Assembly (NCBI GenBank): GCA_044353165.1
Contig: JBILCM010000072.1
Coordinates: 1 to 10,886 of the forward strand
Length of the DNA stretch: 10,886 bases
Origin: JBILCM01 sp044353165
Lineage (GTDB): Bacteria > Bacillota > Bacilli > Paenibacillales > YIM-B00363
Direction: 5' to 3'
This document shows positions 1 through 6,285 of this stretch, one piece after another; position 1 is the stretch's first letter; each line of letters opens with the position of its first letter. The position numbers and the translations under genes were made by a program. The notes below the pieces were generated by a model that had not been told where the DNA came from, did not search any database, and saw only the letters and a program-made list of their open reading frames with translations.

Positions 1-256
1 TCTGATTTGACGCATCCATCGGCAACACGAACCGTTTGCGATACCAACCAATACCCCCTGGCGCATATCCGCCGCGCGGTCCACTCGGCTGATTTTCTTC
101 GAATGGCCCTTCAATACTCCAATCGTGCGGAAGAACAACATCTGTCCAATCCGAATCTGTGAAGGACGGCTTTTGTGCTCCGTGATGATCACCTTTAGCA
201 AAAACCCAATCTGTGTTGAAAGACATAATACTGCGCGGACTTGTTGATAGTTGCAT
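1..256 (-). CDS. GH2 glycoside hydrolase, N-terminal part (beta-galactosidase-like), cut by window edge
   Basis: Only the first 85 codons are present; the gene runs off the left edge. I translated it by hand from the ATG at 256, which follows a GGGAGA ribosome binding site lying directly after the stop of the upstream araC-type gene (14-base gap). The peptide carries the hallmark start of GH2 beta-galactosidases: a short lead, 'FNTDWVFAKGD', then 'LPHDWSIEGPF' and, about 20 residues on, 'GGIGWYRKRF'. These belong to the jelly-roll sugar-binding domain that precedes the GH2 catalytic barrel. There is no signal peptide, so the enzyme should be cytoplasmic. Beside an alpha-fucosidase and an oligosaccharide importer it would plausibly cleave a beta-galactoside after fucose removal. 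GH2 also includes beta-glucuronidases and beta-mannosidases; the LPHDW/GWYRK combination favours galactosidase, but the catalytic domain is outside the window. Confidence 0.85.
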   Translation of the reverse strand, partial: MQLSTSPRSIMSFNTDWVFAKGDHHGAQKPSFTDSDWTDVVLPHDWSIEGPFEENQPSGPRGGYAPGGIGWYRKRFVLPMDASNQ

Positions 257-270
257 GTTCGTAAATCTCC

Positions 271-1155
271 CTATGTAAATACTTGATTTTTCTGATTTTT
301 TTTAAACACATTGACAGTCTGAGCATTCCTAGACTGACTATAGTTTTTAGGCGTTACTCCATATTGCTTCTTGAACAATCGACTAAAGTAGTTGGCATCC
401 AGCCCTGTCATGAGCGCAATATCCGTCACATTCCAATGCGGCCGCTCTATGAGCATCTTCGAAGCAAACTCAATTTTAATTTTACGGAATACTTGTTGAA
501 TGGTCATGCCCTCAGATTTCACAAATAACCGATTTAAGTGCCGCTCAGAGTAACCGAAGGATTGCGCCAGTTCCTCTGTCGATATGGTTTCTGAAACATG
601 CTCTTTAAGGAAAGTCTTCACTTGTTCCACAATCTGCGCTGAAGTGAACACCGGCAATTTCTTCTGCGACGTTAATTGCTTCTTTATTTCAATAAACAAG
701 GTGTAAAGCTGTTTTGAAGCCTCCCAAGGTGCTTCTTCCTGATCCACTTGTAAATTCCACAAAGATTCGAACATTGGATTCAATCGCTCGGGGGAGGGAA
801 TATGGAAGGGGTTCTCAATATCAAAACCGAATACATCCCACAAAGAAGGATGATTAAAGAAGGCAGCGAACGTAACAACCCACGGATCCGATTCAATGGC
901 GTAATATTCGTGCGGTGTTGAGTCCCGAATAATTAAGACCTCACCCGGACGGAGTGTTACTTTCTTGTTTTTGTTAATAATGAAAATACCGTTTCCTTGT
1001 TGCCCAAGAAAAATTTGCGAGAACAACGGACCCTTCGGTCTGTAATTGTAGCGTTGAACGTGACAACCGACGGATAATAAACCCATGGGAACGTCAACAG
1101 CGGTTTGAAAATGAAATAGCTTAAACGGTAACTCCATACCATTCACATCCGACAA
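271..1155 (-). CDS. AraC-family transcriptional regulator with N-terminal cupin-like sensor domain
   Basis: This is a 294-residue cytoplasmic regulator. Residues ~20-115 look like the AraC ligand-binding cupin ('LRPGEVLIIRDSTPHEYY' at 68-85 is typical of the beta-barrel). Residues ~170-275 form the double helix-turn-helix domain: helix pair one around 193-213 ('ISTEELAQSFGYSERHLNRLF'-type) and pair two around 241-262, ending in the family signature 'YFSRLFKKQYGVTPKNY'. It probably senses a sugar or glycoside and activates the surrounding genes. The start is uncertain. A TTG at 1155 lies inside the fucosidase gene (13-base overlap), while an ATG at 1137 lies five bases past the fucosidase stop and would drop only six residues. 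Neither has a strong ribosome binding site, so translation is probably coupled to the fucosidase. The coding strand has a run of eight A (296-303) near the 3' end; slippage there would change only the last residues. Confidence 0.93.
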   Translation of the reverse strand: MSDVNGMELPFKLFHFQTAVDVPMGLLSVGCHVQRYNYRPKGPLFSQIFLGQQGNGIFIINKNKKVTLRPGEVLIIRDSTPHEYYAIESDPWVVTFAAFFNHPSLWDVFGFDIENPFHIPSPERLNPMFESLWNLQVDQEEAPWEASKQLYTLFIEIKKQLTSQKKLPVFTSAQIVEQVKTFLKEHVSETISTEELAQSFGYSERHLNRLFVKSEGMTIQQVFRKIKIEFASKMLIERPHWNVTDIALMTGLDANYFSRLFKKQYGVTPKNYSQSRNAQTVNVFKKNQKNQVFT

Positions 1156-2390
1156 GTGATCTCAGCGATCCTTACGACAAAATCCATCCCATACGGATAG
1201 CCGGTTGCTTTGAACGTAAGCTTCTTTTCTGCCAGATCTTGCTGGAATTCCAGTTCCTCTCCGTTATCCAACCATCGTACCGAATCCACTTGTTGCGTAA
1301 CCCCTACGAACGTCTTTGGGCCAATCCCGCCCGCCATGATCGTAACATCTTCGTGGCCTCGTATACGCAGATGATAGATGAACGCATAAAACTTCCCATC
1401 ATCTGTCTTCAGCATGAAATGTCTGCCATCACACGTAATATCCGTTGGTTTTCCACTGTAGAATGGCTCCCCGTGGATCTTCATCCACCGGCCGATCATC
1501 TCTAGATTGGCCGCATCGAGCTTGGGAAATCCGCCCTGCGCGGTAGGACCTACATTCAATAGGTAGTTAGCGCCTACTTTGCGACAATCACAGAGCCGCT
1601 CGATCAAATCCGTGACGGATTTATAATGAAAGTCCGCACGCCCGTAACCCCAGTGGTTACTCATCGTGTCGCACATCTCCGCAGCGACGTATTTAGGCAT
1701 ACCTTCTCGGTTCATCGATTTCGGATTCGATCGTTCGTAGGTCACGCTATCGATTTCGGGGTGTCCGATCACGCCGCCTTGACGTACACCTGTATTATTG
1801 ATAATGATGGCTTCCGGTTGGTACCTCCGGATCATCCCGTACAATTCATCTTCTTTCCAATCGGCATCCGGCTTGTTCCAATTGCCGTCAAACCAGAATC
1901 CGCCAATCTCCCCATAATGTTTGCAGAGGATTTCGACCGATGCGCGTAGGTAGTCTAAATAACGGTCGAAGTTTTTGTGGTAATCGGGATGATGCCAATC
2001 TTTCGTCGTGTGGTAGAAGAACGGTGTTAAACCCTCGGCACGGCACGCTCCCACAAATTCAGCGATAAGATCGCGTTTGGCCGGGCTGTGCATCACATCG
2101 AATGTGCTTAGGCCTCTCGTGTCATACAACGAAAACCCTTCGTGGTGTCTTGCGGTTAACACGATGTACTTCATACCGGCTTCTTTGGCAGAGCGCGCGA
2201 TGAACTTCGCATCGAAGTCTTCTGCCGTAAACGTGTGGATCAACTGTTCATATTCCGGCATCGGAATTTTTGCAATAAATTGTGCCCATTCTCCTTGCCC
2301 CAACTGCGAATACAATCCCCAGTGAATAAACATGCCAAACCCTTTACGTTCAAAGGCTTTCACGCGTTCTGATGGTATGGGTAGTGCCAT
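1143..2390 (-). CDS. Alpha-L-fucosidase, glycoside hydrolase family 29, cytoplasmic
   Basis: This 415-residue enzyme hydrolyses terminal alpha-L-fucose from glycosides with retention of configuration. GH29 landmarks appear in order along the barrel: 'GMFIHWGLYS' (19-28), 'YIVLTARHHEGFSLYD' (75-90) with the paired active-site histidines H82/H83, 'KDWHHPDY' (130-137), and 'GGFWFDGNW' (163-171), whose D168 sits at the usual catalytic nucleophile position. 'EMCDTMSNHWGY' (238-249) resembles the region that supplies the acid/base in part of the family (E238 is a candidate), and 'GANYLLNVGPTAQG' (273-286) is a conserved barrel end. The C-terminal ~100 residues form the small beta-sandwich. There is no signal peptide, so it acts on imported sugar. 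The ATG at 2390 is supported by GAGGAG at 2399-2404. It follows a terminator-like stem-loop and overlaps or abuts the araC-type gene. Fucosidase activity is likely; linkage preference cannot be read from the sequence. Confidence 0.93.
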   Translation of the reverse strand: MALPIPSERVKAFERKGFGMFIHWGLYSQLGQGEWAQFIAKIPMPEYEQLIHTFTAEDFDAKFIARSAKEAGMKYIVLTARHHEGFSLYDTRGLSTFDVMHSPAKRDLIAEFVGACRAEGLTPFFYHTTKDWHHPDYHKNFDRYLDYLRASVEILCKHYGEIGGFWFDGNWNKPDADWKEDELYGMIRRYQPEAIIINNTGVRQGGVIGHPEIDSVTYERSNPKSMNREGMPKYVAAEMCDTMSNHWGYGRADFHYKSVTDLIERLCDCRKVGANYLLNVGPTAQGGFPKLDAANLEMIGRWMKIHGEPFYSGKPTDITCDGRHFMLKTDDGKFYAFIYHLRIRGHEDVTIMAGGIGPKTFVGVTQQVDSVRWLDNGEELEFQQDLAEKKLTFKATGYPYGMDFVVRIAEITCRM

Positions 2391-2398
2391 TCTCGCAT

Positions 2399-2404
2399 CT
2401 CCTC
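2399..2404 (-). promoter_or_regulatory. Ribosome binding site of the fucosidase gene
   Basis: GAGGAG on the minus strand lies eight bases before the ATG at 2390 and supports that start. No convincing promoter is visible between the stem-loop and this site, so the fucosidase probably depends on read-through from upstream. Confidence 0.75.
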
Positions 2405-2430
2405 TATTCTACATACTCTTCATTACATTC

Positions 2431-2475
2431 TGAGAAAAGAATCGGGATAAAGAATTCGTATCCTCTTTATCCCGA
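2431..2475 (-). terminator. Stem-loop terminator or attenuator between binding-protein and fucosidase genes
   Basis: On the minus strand, TCGGGATAAAG and CTTTATCCCGA (outer ends at 2475 and 2442) form a perfect 11-bp inverted repeat around a 12-base loop, followed by the U-rich tail TTCTTTTCTCA (2441-2431). It begins 11 bases after the solute-binding protein stop codon. This fits a Rho-independent terminator, although the interrupted T-tract suggests partial termination. Its likely effect is to keep binding-protein mRNA abundant and stable relative to the downstream fucosidase, regulator and GH2 genes. Confidence 0.8.
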
Positions 2476-2486
2476 ACTCCATTCTA

Positions 2487-4205
2487 TTATTTTTTCGCTG
2501 CATTTATACTGGAATTTATTTTTTCATGTGCTTCGCGCAATGCCGTAGTCAAGTCCTTCTTACCTGTTACGTAAGGCGTATAGGCAAGACTCATGAAATT
2601 TGCGCCTACTAGAGCAAATTGGTTCTCGTAATTGCTTACAGCTGGCGTGGGTGCGGTTCCCGCCTTTTCGAGGACGTCAATATTCTTGTTTAACATCAGC
2701 GGTTTGTTATTCCCATCAAGCACCTTCGAACCGAATTGTTTGAGAATTTTCACATTGTTCAATACCGGGATTCTGCCACGATCCGAAAACTCAGCTTGGA
2801 GATATCGGGTTGTAGACATAAATCCGACCACATCGGCTGCCGCTTCCTTGTTGCTGCTTAGTGAAGAAACGAAGGCTGCGTGAAAGTCAATTTGTGTATG
2901 CGCATTCGGACGATCAGGGAACACTGGGGCGAGTGCCATATCCCAATTCACTTTGGAAGTTGGAATGGTTCTTACAAAGTTCCCCATAAAATCAATATAC
3001 ATGGCCAAACTTTTGTCTGTATGGAAAGCCGTCCGCGCTTGATTCTGGGACATATAAATCATTCCAGGCGTGCTGAAAATCTCCTGATGCAACTTTAATA
3101 CTCTAGGGTAGCTAGGATCACTGACTAGCAGTGACTCATCCGTTGTAGCATTCAAGAAATTCGTCGACAGCTGCCTCAGTTGGTTAGCCGGATGGAGCGG
3201 GTGGAAACCATAAATCTGAGTACCGCCAACATTACGGGTAAGACGCTTACCCAATGCGACCGCTTCGTCATAAGTCAACCCATCCTTAGGGTATTCCACA
3301 CCCAACCGATCAAAGATGTCTTTGTTGTAGAACAACGCTTGAATATTACGGTATAAAGGAAGTCCAACAATTTCACCTTTTTTGAAAGCTTTCAAATAGT
3401 CATAAATACCTTTTTCCAGTGTAGAGATATCAATGTTCCGTTTCTTTATCAGATCAGTCATGTCTTCAATAACACCTAATTGATTAAGCCCTTGATAATT
3501 AAAGATCGCTGAAAAGATAATATCTACTTTTTCTCCCGCAGCTATCATGTTCTGTATATCAAGCACTACATTTGTTGATACTTTCCGTTCAAGTGTAATA
3601 TGATCATATTTGGCTTTCACGTATGGCGCGATCAACTCGTTAAATTCTTTGTCTGTAAACAAATTATCGATGACTTTTAAAGTAACCGGCTTTACATCTG
3701 TCTTCGTTGCGCTCGCTGTTGTCCCTTTGTTGTTCTGGGTTGCAGCGGCTTTCTGAGCCGCTTTCTGTGCTGCCAGTCTCTCAGCTGCGAATTTCTCTGC
3801 TGCGATCTTCTCCGCAGCCGCTTTCTGAGCTTCCGCTTTCGCTAGCGCATCAGCTATAGCCTTGGCTTCTGCTTCTTTCTCCGCTAACAATTTTTCAGCG
3901 GCAGCTTTCTCTTCAGCCGTCCCCGCTTCTGCTAACAACTTTTCCGCTTCCGCTTTCTCTGCGGCGGCTTTCTCCGCATCAAGCCTTGCCTGTTCTTCTG
4001 CAGCCTGTGCAGCATCTAATTCTTGAGCCGCTTGATCCGCAGCATTTTCTTCCGTCGATTGCGTTTGCATCGGTGTTTCCGCAGGAGCAGTCGCTTCCGT
4101 TGTTTCTGTTCCTTCTTGCGTGGTATCCGTAGACTCTGAACTCGATGAACATCCAGCAGCAACGAGAGCGATGACCAAGAACCACACTAGCAATGCCTTC
4201 TTCAT
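2487..4205 (-). CDS. Extracellular sugar-binding lipoprotein of an ABC transporter, with long helical linker
   Basis: This 572-residue lipoprotein captures carbohydrate outside the membrane for the permease pair encoded upstream. From the chosen start, residues 1-18 are a signal peptide (MKK, then a hydrophobic core) ending in 'LVAAGC', so Cys19 is the lipidation site. A Ser/Thr/Glu-rich stretch follows (~20-52), then about 105 residues (~53-158) made almost only of Ala, Glu, Lys and Gln with repeated 'AEKLLAE' and 'KAAAEK' units, which predicts one long alpha-helix or coiled coil. Residues ~172-570 are a family 1 solute-binding domain ('GEKVDIIFSA', 'GLPLYRNIQALFYNKDIFDRLGV', 'TYDEAVALGKRLT'). 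An in-frame ATG at 4256 is rejected because AGGAGGG sits directly before the ATG at 4205 and the signal peptide begins there. Typical relatives have ~420-450 residues; the excess is the linker. Its own TATAAT box and a cre-like site lie upstream, and a stem-loop follows the gene. The ligand is probably a fucosylated oligosaccharide, inferred from neighbours only. Confidence 0.92.
   Translation of the reverse strand: MKKALLVWFLVIALVAAGCSSSSESTDTTQEGTETTEATAPAETPMQTQSTEENAADQAAQELDAAQAAEEQARLDAEKAAAEKAEAEKLLAEAGTAEEKAAAEKLLAEKEAEAKAIADALAKAEAQKAAAEKIAAEKFAAERLAAQKAAQKAAATQNNKGTTASATKTDVKPVTLKVIDNLFTDKEFNELIAPYVKAKYDHITLERKVSTNVVLDIQNMIAAGEKVDIIFSAIFNYQGLNQLGVIEDMTDLIKKRNIDISTLEKGIYDYLKAFKKGEIVGLPLYRNIQALFYNKDIFDRLGVEYPKDGLTYDEAVALGKRLTRNVGGTQIYGFHPLHPANQLRQLSTNFLNATTDESLLVSDPSYPRVLKLHQEIFSTPGMIYMSQNQARTAFHTDKSLAMYIDFMGNFVRTIPTSKVNWDMALAPVFPDRPNAHTQIDFHAAFVSSLSSNKEAAADVVGFMSTTRYLQAEFSDRGRIPVLNNVKILKQFGSKVLDGNNKPLMLNKNIDVLEKAGTAPTPAVSNYENQFALVGANFMSLAYTPYVTGKKDLTTALREAHEKINSSINAAKK
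3732..4049 (-). repeat. Degenerate Ala/Glu/Lys coding repeat (helical linker of the binding protein)
   Basis: This stretch encodes the low-complexity linker. At DNA level it is a loose repetition of GCNGCTTTCTC-like units (plus-strand reading), with the clearest duplicate being the two 'AEKLLAE' blocks about 17 residues apart. The units vary in length and third bases, so this is an old, protein-level repeat rather than a recent tandem array. Confidence 0.7.
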
Positions 4206-4211
4206 TCCAAA

Positions 4212-4218
4212 CCCTCCT
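4212..4218 (-). promoter_or_regulatory. Ribosome binding site that sets the binding-protein start
   Basis: AGGAGGG on the minus strand lies six bases before the ATG at 4205. It decides for that ATG and against the in-frame ATG at 4256, which has no comparable site and would place 17 non-hydrophobic residues in front of the signal peptide. Confidence 0.85.
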
Positions 4219-4228
4219 GTGATGTGTA

Positions 4229-4244
4229 ATTTAAGCGCTTTCTT
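4229..4244 (-). promoter_or_regulatory. Candidate cre (CcpA operator) in the leader of the binding-protein gene
   Basis: The minus-strand sequence AAGAAAGCGCTTAAAT matches 10 of the 12 defined positions of the Bacillus cre consensus WTGNAANCGNWWNCAW and contains the perfect palindrome AAGCGCTT. It lies just downstream of a TATAAT box, about +5 to +20 from the expected transcription start, a position where CcpA blocks elongation or initiation. This suggests glucose-type catabolite repression of the binding protein. Both mismatches are at conserved flank positions, so affinity may be modest. Confidence 0.5.
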
Positions 4245-4254
4245 GCTTATGTTC

Positions 4255-4260
4255 ATTATA
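4255..4260 (-). promoter_or_regulatory. Possible -10 element of an internal promoter for the binding-protein gene
   Basis: A perfect TATAAT occurs on the minus strand about 50 bases before the ATG at 4205. At 17-base spacing the -35 hexamer would be TAGAAG (4278-4283), only three of six matches to TTGACA, so the promoter is weak or needs an activator; the AraC-type regulator of this locus is a natural candidate. The unusually wide 240-base gap supports an internal promoter here. Confidence 0.4.
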
Positions 4261-4374
4261 GAATCTTGAACATTCCACTTCTATATCATACTGGACAACT
4301 ATTAGTACAATTCGGACATAAGCGCGATTTCTCCTGCATTCTACAAAAGGTAATATATGCAAATAAGCCATACA

Positions 4375-4401
4375 AAGAATGAGGAACAAATTCCTCTTCT
4401 T
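4375..4401 (-). other. Small stem-loop in the gap before the binding-protein gene
   Basis: AAGAA-GAGGAA and TTCCTC-A-TTCTT pair as an 11-bp stem with a single bulged base and the four-base loop TTTG, centred about 57 bases after the stop of the upstream permease. The stem is A/T-rich and no U-tract follows, so it is not a convincing terminator. It could mark an mRNA processing or stabilising point. The remaining gap sequence (4206-4445) contains only the -10, cre and ribosome binding site listed separately. Confidence 0.35.
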
Positions 4402-4445
4402 CATATGGCACATGCAATCCTATTCGCGCTGTAATTTCAGAATAC

Positions 4446-5417
4446 CTATTCCACCAATCCCGTACGCTCAACACCTTCAACAAACCAACGTTGTGTGAAC
4501 AAGTAGAGAATGAGCGGCGGCAAGATCATTAAGAAGGAGGTAGCCATCTTAATTGATTCTTGGAAGATATTAGGACCATACATCGCTTCCTCTGCCGCTA
4601 ACTGAGACGAGACGCTAGCAATCCCCATGGATAATGGGAAAAATTCAGTCTGACCGAACAAGTACATACTCGGGTAATAGAAATCATTCCAAGTCCAAAC
4701 AAACGAAAATAGAAAGACGACAATGATCGCTGGTCTAGCCAATGGAAACATAACACGGAAGAACACCCGAAACACGCCTGCACCGTCAATTTTCGCTGCC
4801 TCTTCCAGTTCCTTCGGTTGTGTTGAGAAAAATTGTCTGAAGATGATGACAAACAACGCGCCCTTCAATCCGTGTCCGAATACAGCAGGTAGAATGAGCG
4901 GCCATAATGTATTTAACAAACCCAATTCTTTGGCCAAAAGAATATTCGGTAAAATCACGACTTGTGGTGGTACGATGAATGTTAAGAGCAAGCAGAAATA
5001 CCAGAAATTCTTCAATGGCACATCCAATCTGGCGAATGCATAACCCGCAACGGCACAGAATACGGTCTGTAAGAGAGCCACAGAAGTGGAGAGACCCAAA
5101 CTTACCCATAACCCTTCCAAATAATCGAGCATCCGCCACGCATCTTGTAACACACCGAGGTAGATCGTCTTTGGCAACCAGATCACTTCAGGATCGAGAA
5201 TGTCTTGCGCATCCTTGACCATGTTCGACATCATATAAAGAATGGGATTTAAGTAAATATAAGCGACATCGATGAGAATCAAATACAAGAATAACTTAAA
5301 TAACAAGCCGCGATCCGCTTCTTTGCCGATAAAGACTTCATGCACCTTGCCAAGTGATGAGAGCATTGTGTCTTTATCTAACGTCTGGCGTTTGATCGTG
5401 GTCCATAATTTGGCCAT
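4446..5417 (-). CDS. Carbohydrate ABC transporter permease, MalG/UgpE type
   Basis: This 323-residue integral membrane protein is one of two channel subunits of the importer. Membrane segments fall near residues 38-58, 104-126, 138-160, 170-194, 228-248 and 292-310. The EAA loop that docks with the ATPase is intact: 'EEAAKIDGAGVFRVFFRVMFPLARPA' spans 205-230 in pieces, with E206, A207, A208 and G212 visible. The sequence after it ('FVWTWNDFYYP', 239-249) and a C-terminal 'RWFVEGVERTGLVE' are classic for the MalG side, where the end is usually 'G..KG'. The protein is ~40 residues longer than usual because of a hydrophilic cytoplasmic N-terminus (1-37). The ATG at 5417 has AAAGGAGGG just upstream, and the gap to the preceding permease is 13 bases. 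No ATPase gene is nearby; a shared MsmX-like ATPase is expected. Confidence 0.94.
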   Translation of the reverse strand: MAKLWTTIKRQTLDKDTMLSSLGKVHEVFIGKEADRGLLFKLFLYLILIDVAYIYLNPILYMMSNMVKDAQDILDPEVIWLPKTIYLGVLQDAWRMLDYLEGLWVSLGLSTSVALLQTVFCAVAGYAFARLDVPLKNFWYFCLLLTFIVPPQVVILPNILLAKELGLLNTLWPLILPAVFGHGLKGALFVIIFRQFFSTQPKELEEAAKIDGAGVFRVFFRVMFPLARPAIIVVFLFSFVWTWNDFYYPSMYLFGQTEFFPLSMGIASVSSQLAAEEAMYGPNIFQESIKMATSFLMILPPLILYLFTQRWFVEGVERTGLVE

Positions 5418-5430
5418 GAGTTTCCCTCCT

Positions 5431-6285
5431 TTAGCGATAGGCTCGAGTCAATCGGTTGAATACAAGGATCACAACTGCAAGGAACAATATAATGATACTG
5501 AAGTAGATCCAAGCAAGAGCGCTTGATTGACCGTAATTGTTCGTATTCACTTGCGAAATAATTGGATTGCTAGGGAATGTAAACAAATCAACAACGGTGT
5601 ATATGATATTCAAGAAAACAAATGGCACCATGTTCGGTAATGTTATTTTCCAGAATGACTCCCATGGACTGGCTCCATCAATACGCACCGCCTCATAAAC
5701 ACTTGGGGAGATCGTCTGTCGACCGGCTAAGAAAATCAAGATTTGAACCCCAGAGTACCACAAAATCAACACGAATGAATTTAAGACCGAGATGATCGGA
5801 TTCGCCCAAGATTCCGGGAAAATGGTGTTCACGAAGTAAGCGACGTTGTATTGTTCCAAAAATCCTAAGTCGCCTTCCCCTTGGCTCAGAAACTCGCGGA
5901 TCACCTGACCTGTCGTAAAGATGACAGGCAAGAAGAAGATCGCACGGAAGAACGTTCGCCCCGCGAACTTACGATTCAACATAATCGCCACCAATAACGC
6001 AAAGACAACGATAATCGGAATCATCAACAGGGTCTGGCGCAAGAAAGGTATGAGTTGGTTATATAGAATTCCCGCCTCAGTAAACAAAATAAATTTGTAA
6101 TACTCTAACCCACGATAAGAATGCTCAACGCCTTCGATCGTAATCTGTACTTTATGAAAACTCATAAACAACGAATATCCTAACGGGAAAGCCATAAATA
6201 TCATAAATCCGATAATCCATGGCGCAAGGAAGATCGCACCTTCAATTTTCCGATAAATCGCTGGGTTTTGATTTTTCTTCGTCAT
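5431..6285 (-). CDS. Sugar ABC transporter permease, MalF/UgpA type
   Basis: This 284-residue membrane protein pairs with the permease encoded 13 bases downstream. It begins 'MTKKNQNPAIYRKIEG' and enters the membrane with 'FLAPWIIGFMIFMAFPLGYSLFMSF' features (19-43), the standard opening of MalF-type permeases. Other membrane segments lie around 80-103, 112-130, 164-186, 219-238 and 257-276. The cytoplasmic EAA loop 'YEAVRIDGASPWESFWKITLP' (197-217) is canonical, with E198, A199, G204 and the final L-P. The start ATG overlaps the stop of the DUF5696-like gene by one base (TAATG), so the two are probably translationally coupled. Together the two permeases should form a heterodimer that receives sugar from the lipoprotein. 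Confidence 0.95.
   Translation of the reverse strand: MTKKNQNPAIYRKIEGAIFLAPWIIGFMIFMAFPLGYSLFMSFHKVQITIEGVEHSYRGLEYYKFILFTEAGILYNQLIPFLRQTLLMIPIIVVFALLVAIMLNRKFAGRTFFRAIFFLPVIFTTGQVIREFLSQGEGDLGFLEQYNVAYFVNTIFPESWANPIISVLNSFVLILWYSGVQILIFLAGRQTISPSVYEAVRIDGASPWESFWKITLPNMVPFVFLNIIYTVVDLFTFPSNPIISQVNTNNYGQSSALAWIYFSIIILFLAVVILVFNRLTRAYR

Noticed and set aside
1626..1949. Plus-strand open frame of 107 codons opposite the fucosidase gene
   Set aside because: It lies wholly opposite conserved GH29 motifs, and its translation shows no recognisable domain.
3732..4049. Repetitive DNA considered as a CRISPR array or recent tandem repeat
   Set aside because: Units vary in length and sequence and encode a continuous Ala/Glu/Lys helix in frame, so the repetition is at protein level.
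4203..4256. Upstream in-frame ATG at 4256 as the start of the binding lipoprotein
   Set aside because: It would add 17 residues ahead of the signal peptide. The AGGAGGG box lies directly before the ATG at 4205, and the cre-like site and -10 fall inside the extra stretch.
4375..4401. Stem-loop considered as an intrinsic terminator after the permease pair
   Set aside because: The stem is A/T-rich with a bulge and no T-tract follows; it is kept only as an unassigned hairpin.
4286..4483. Minus-strand 65-codon frame across the end of the MalG-type permease
   Set aside because: It overlaps the permease 3' end in another frame and has no ribosome binding site or family resemblance.
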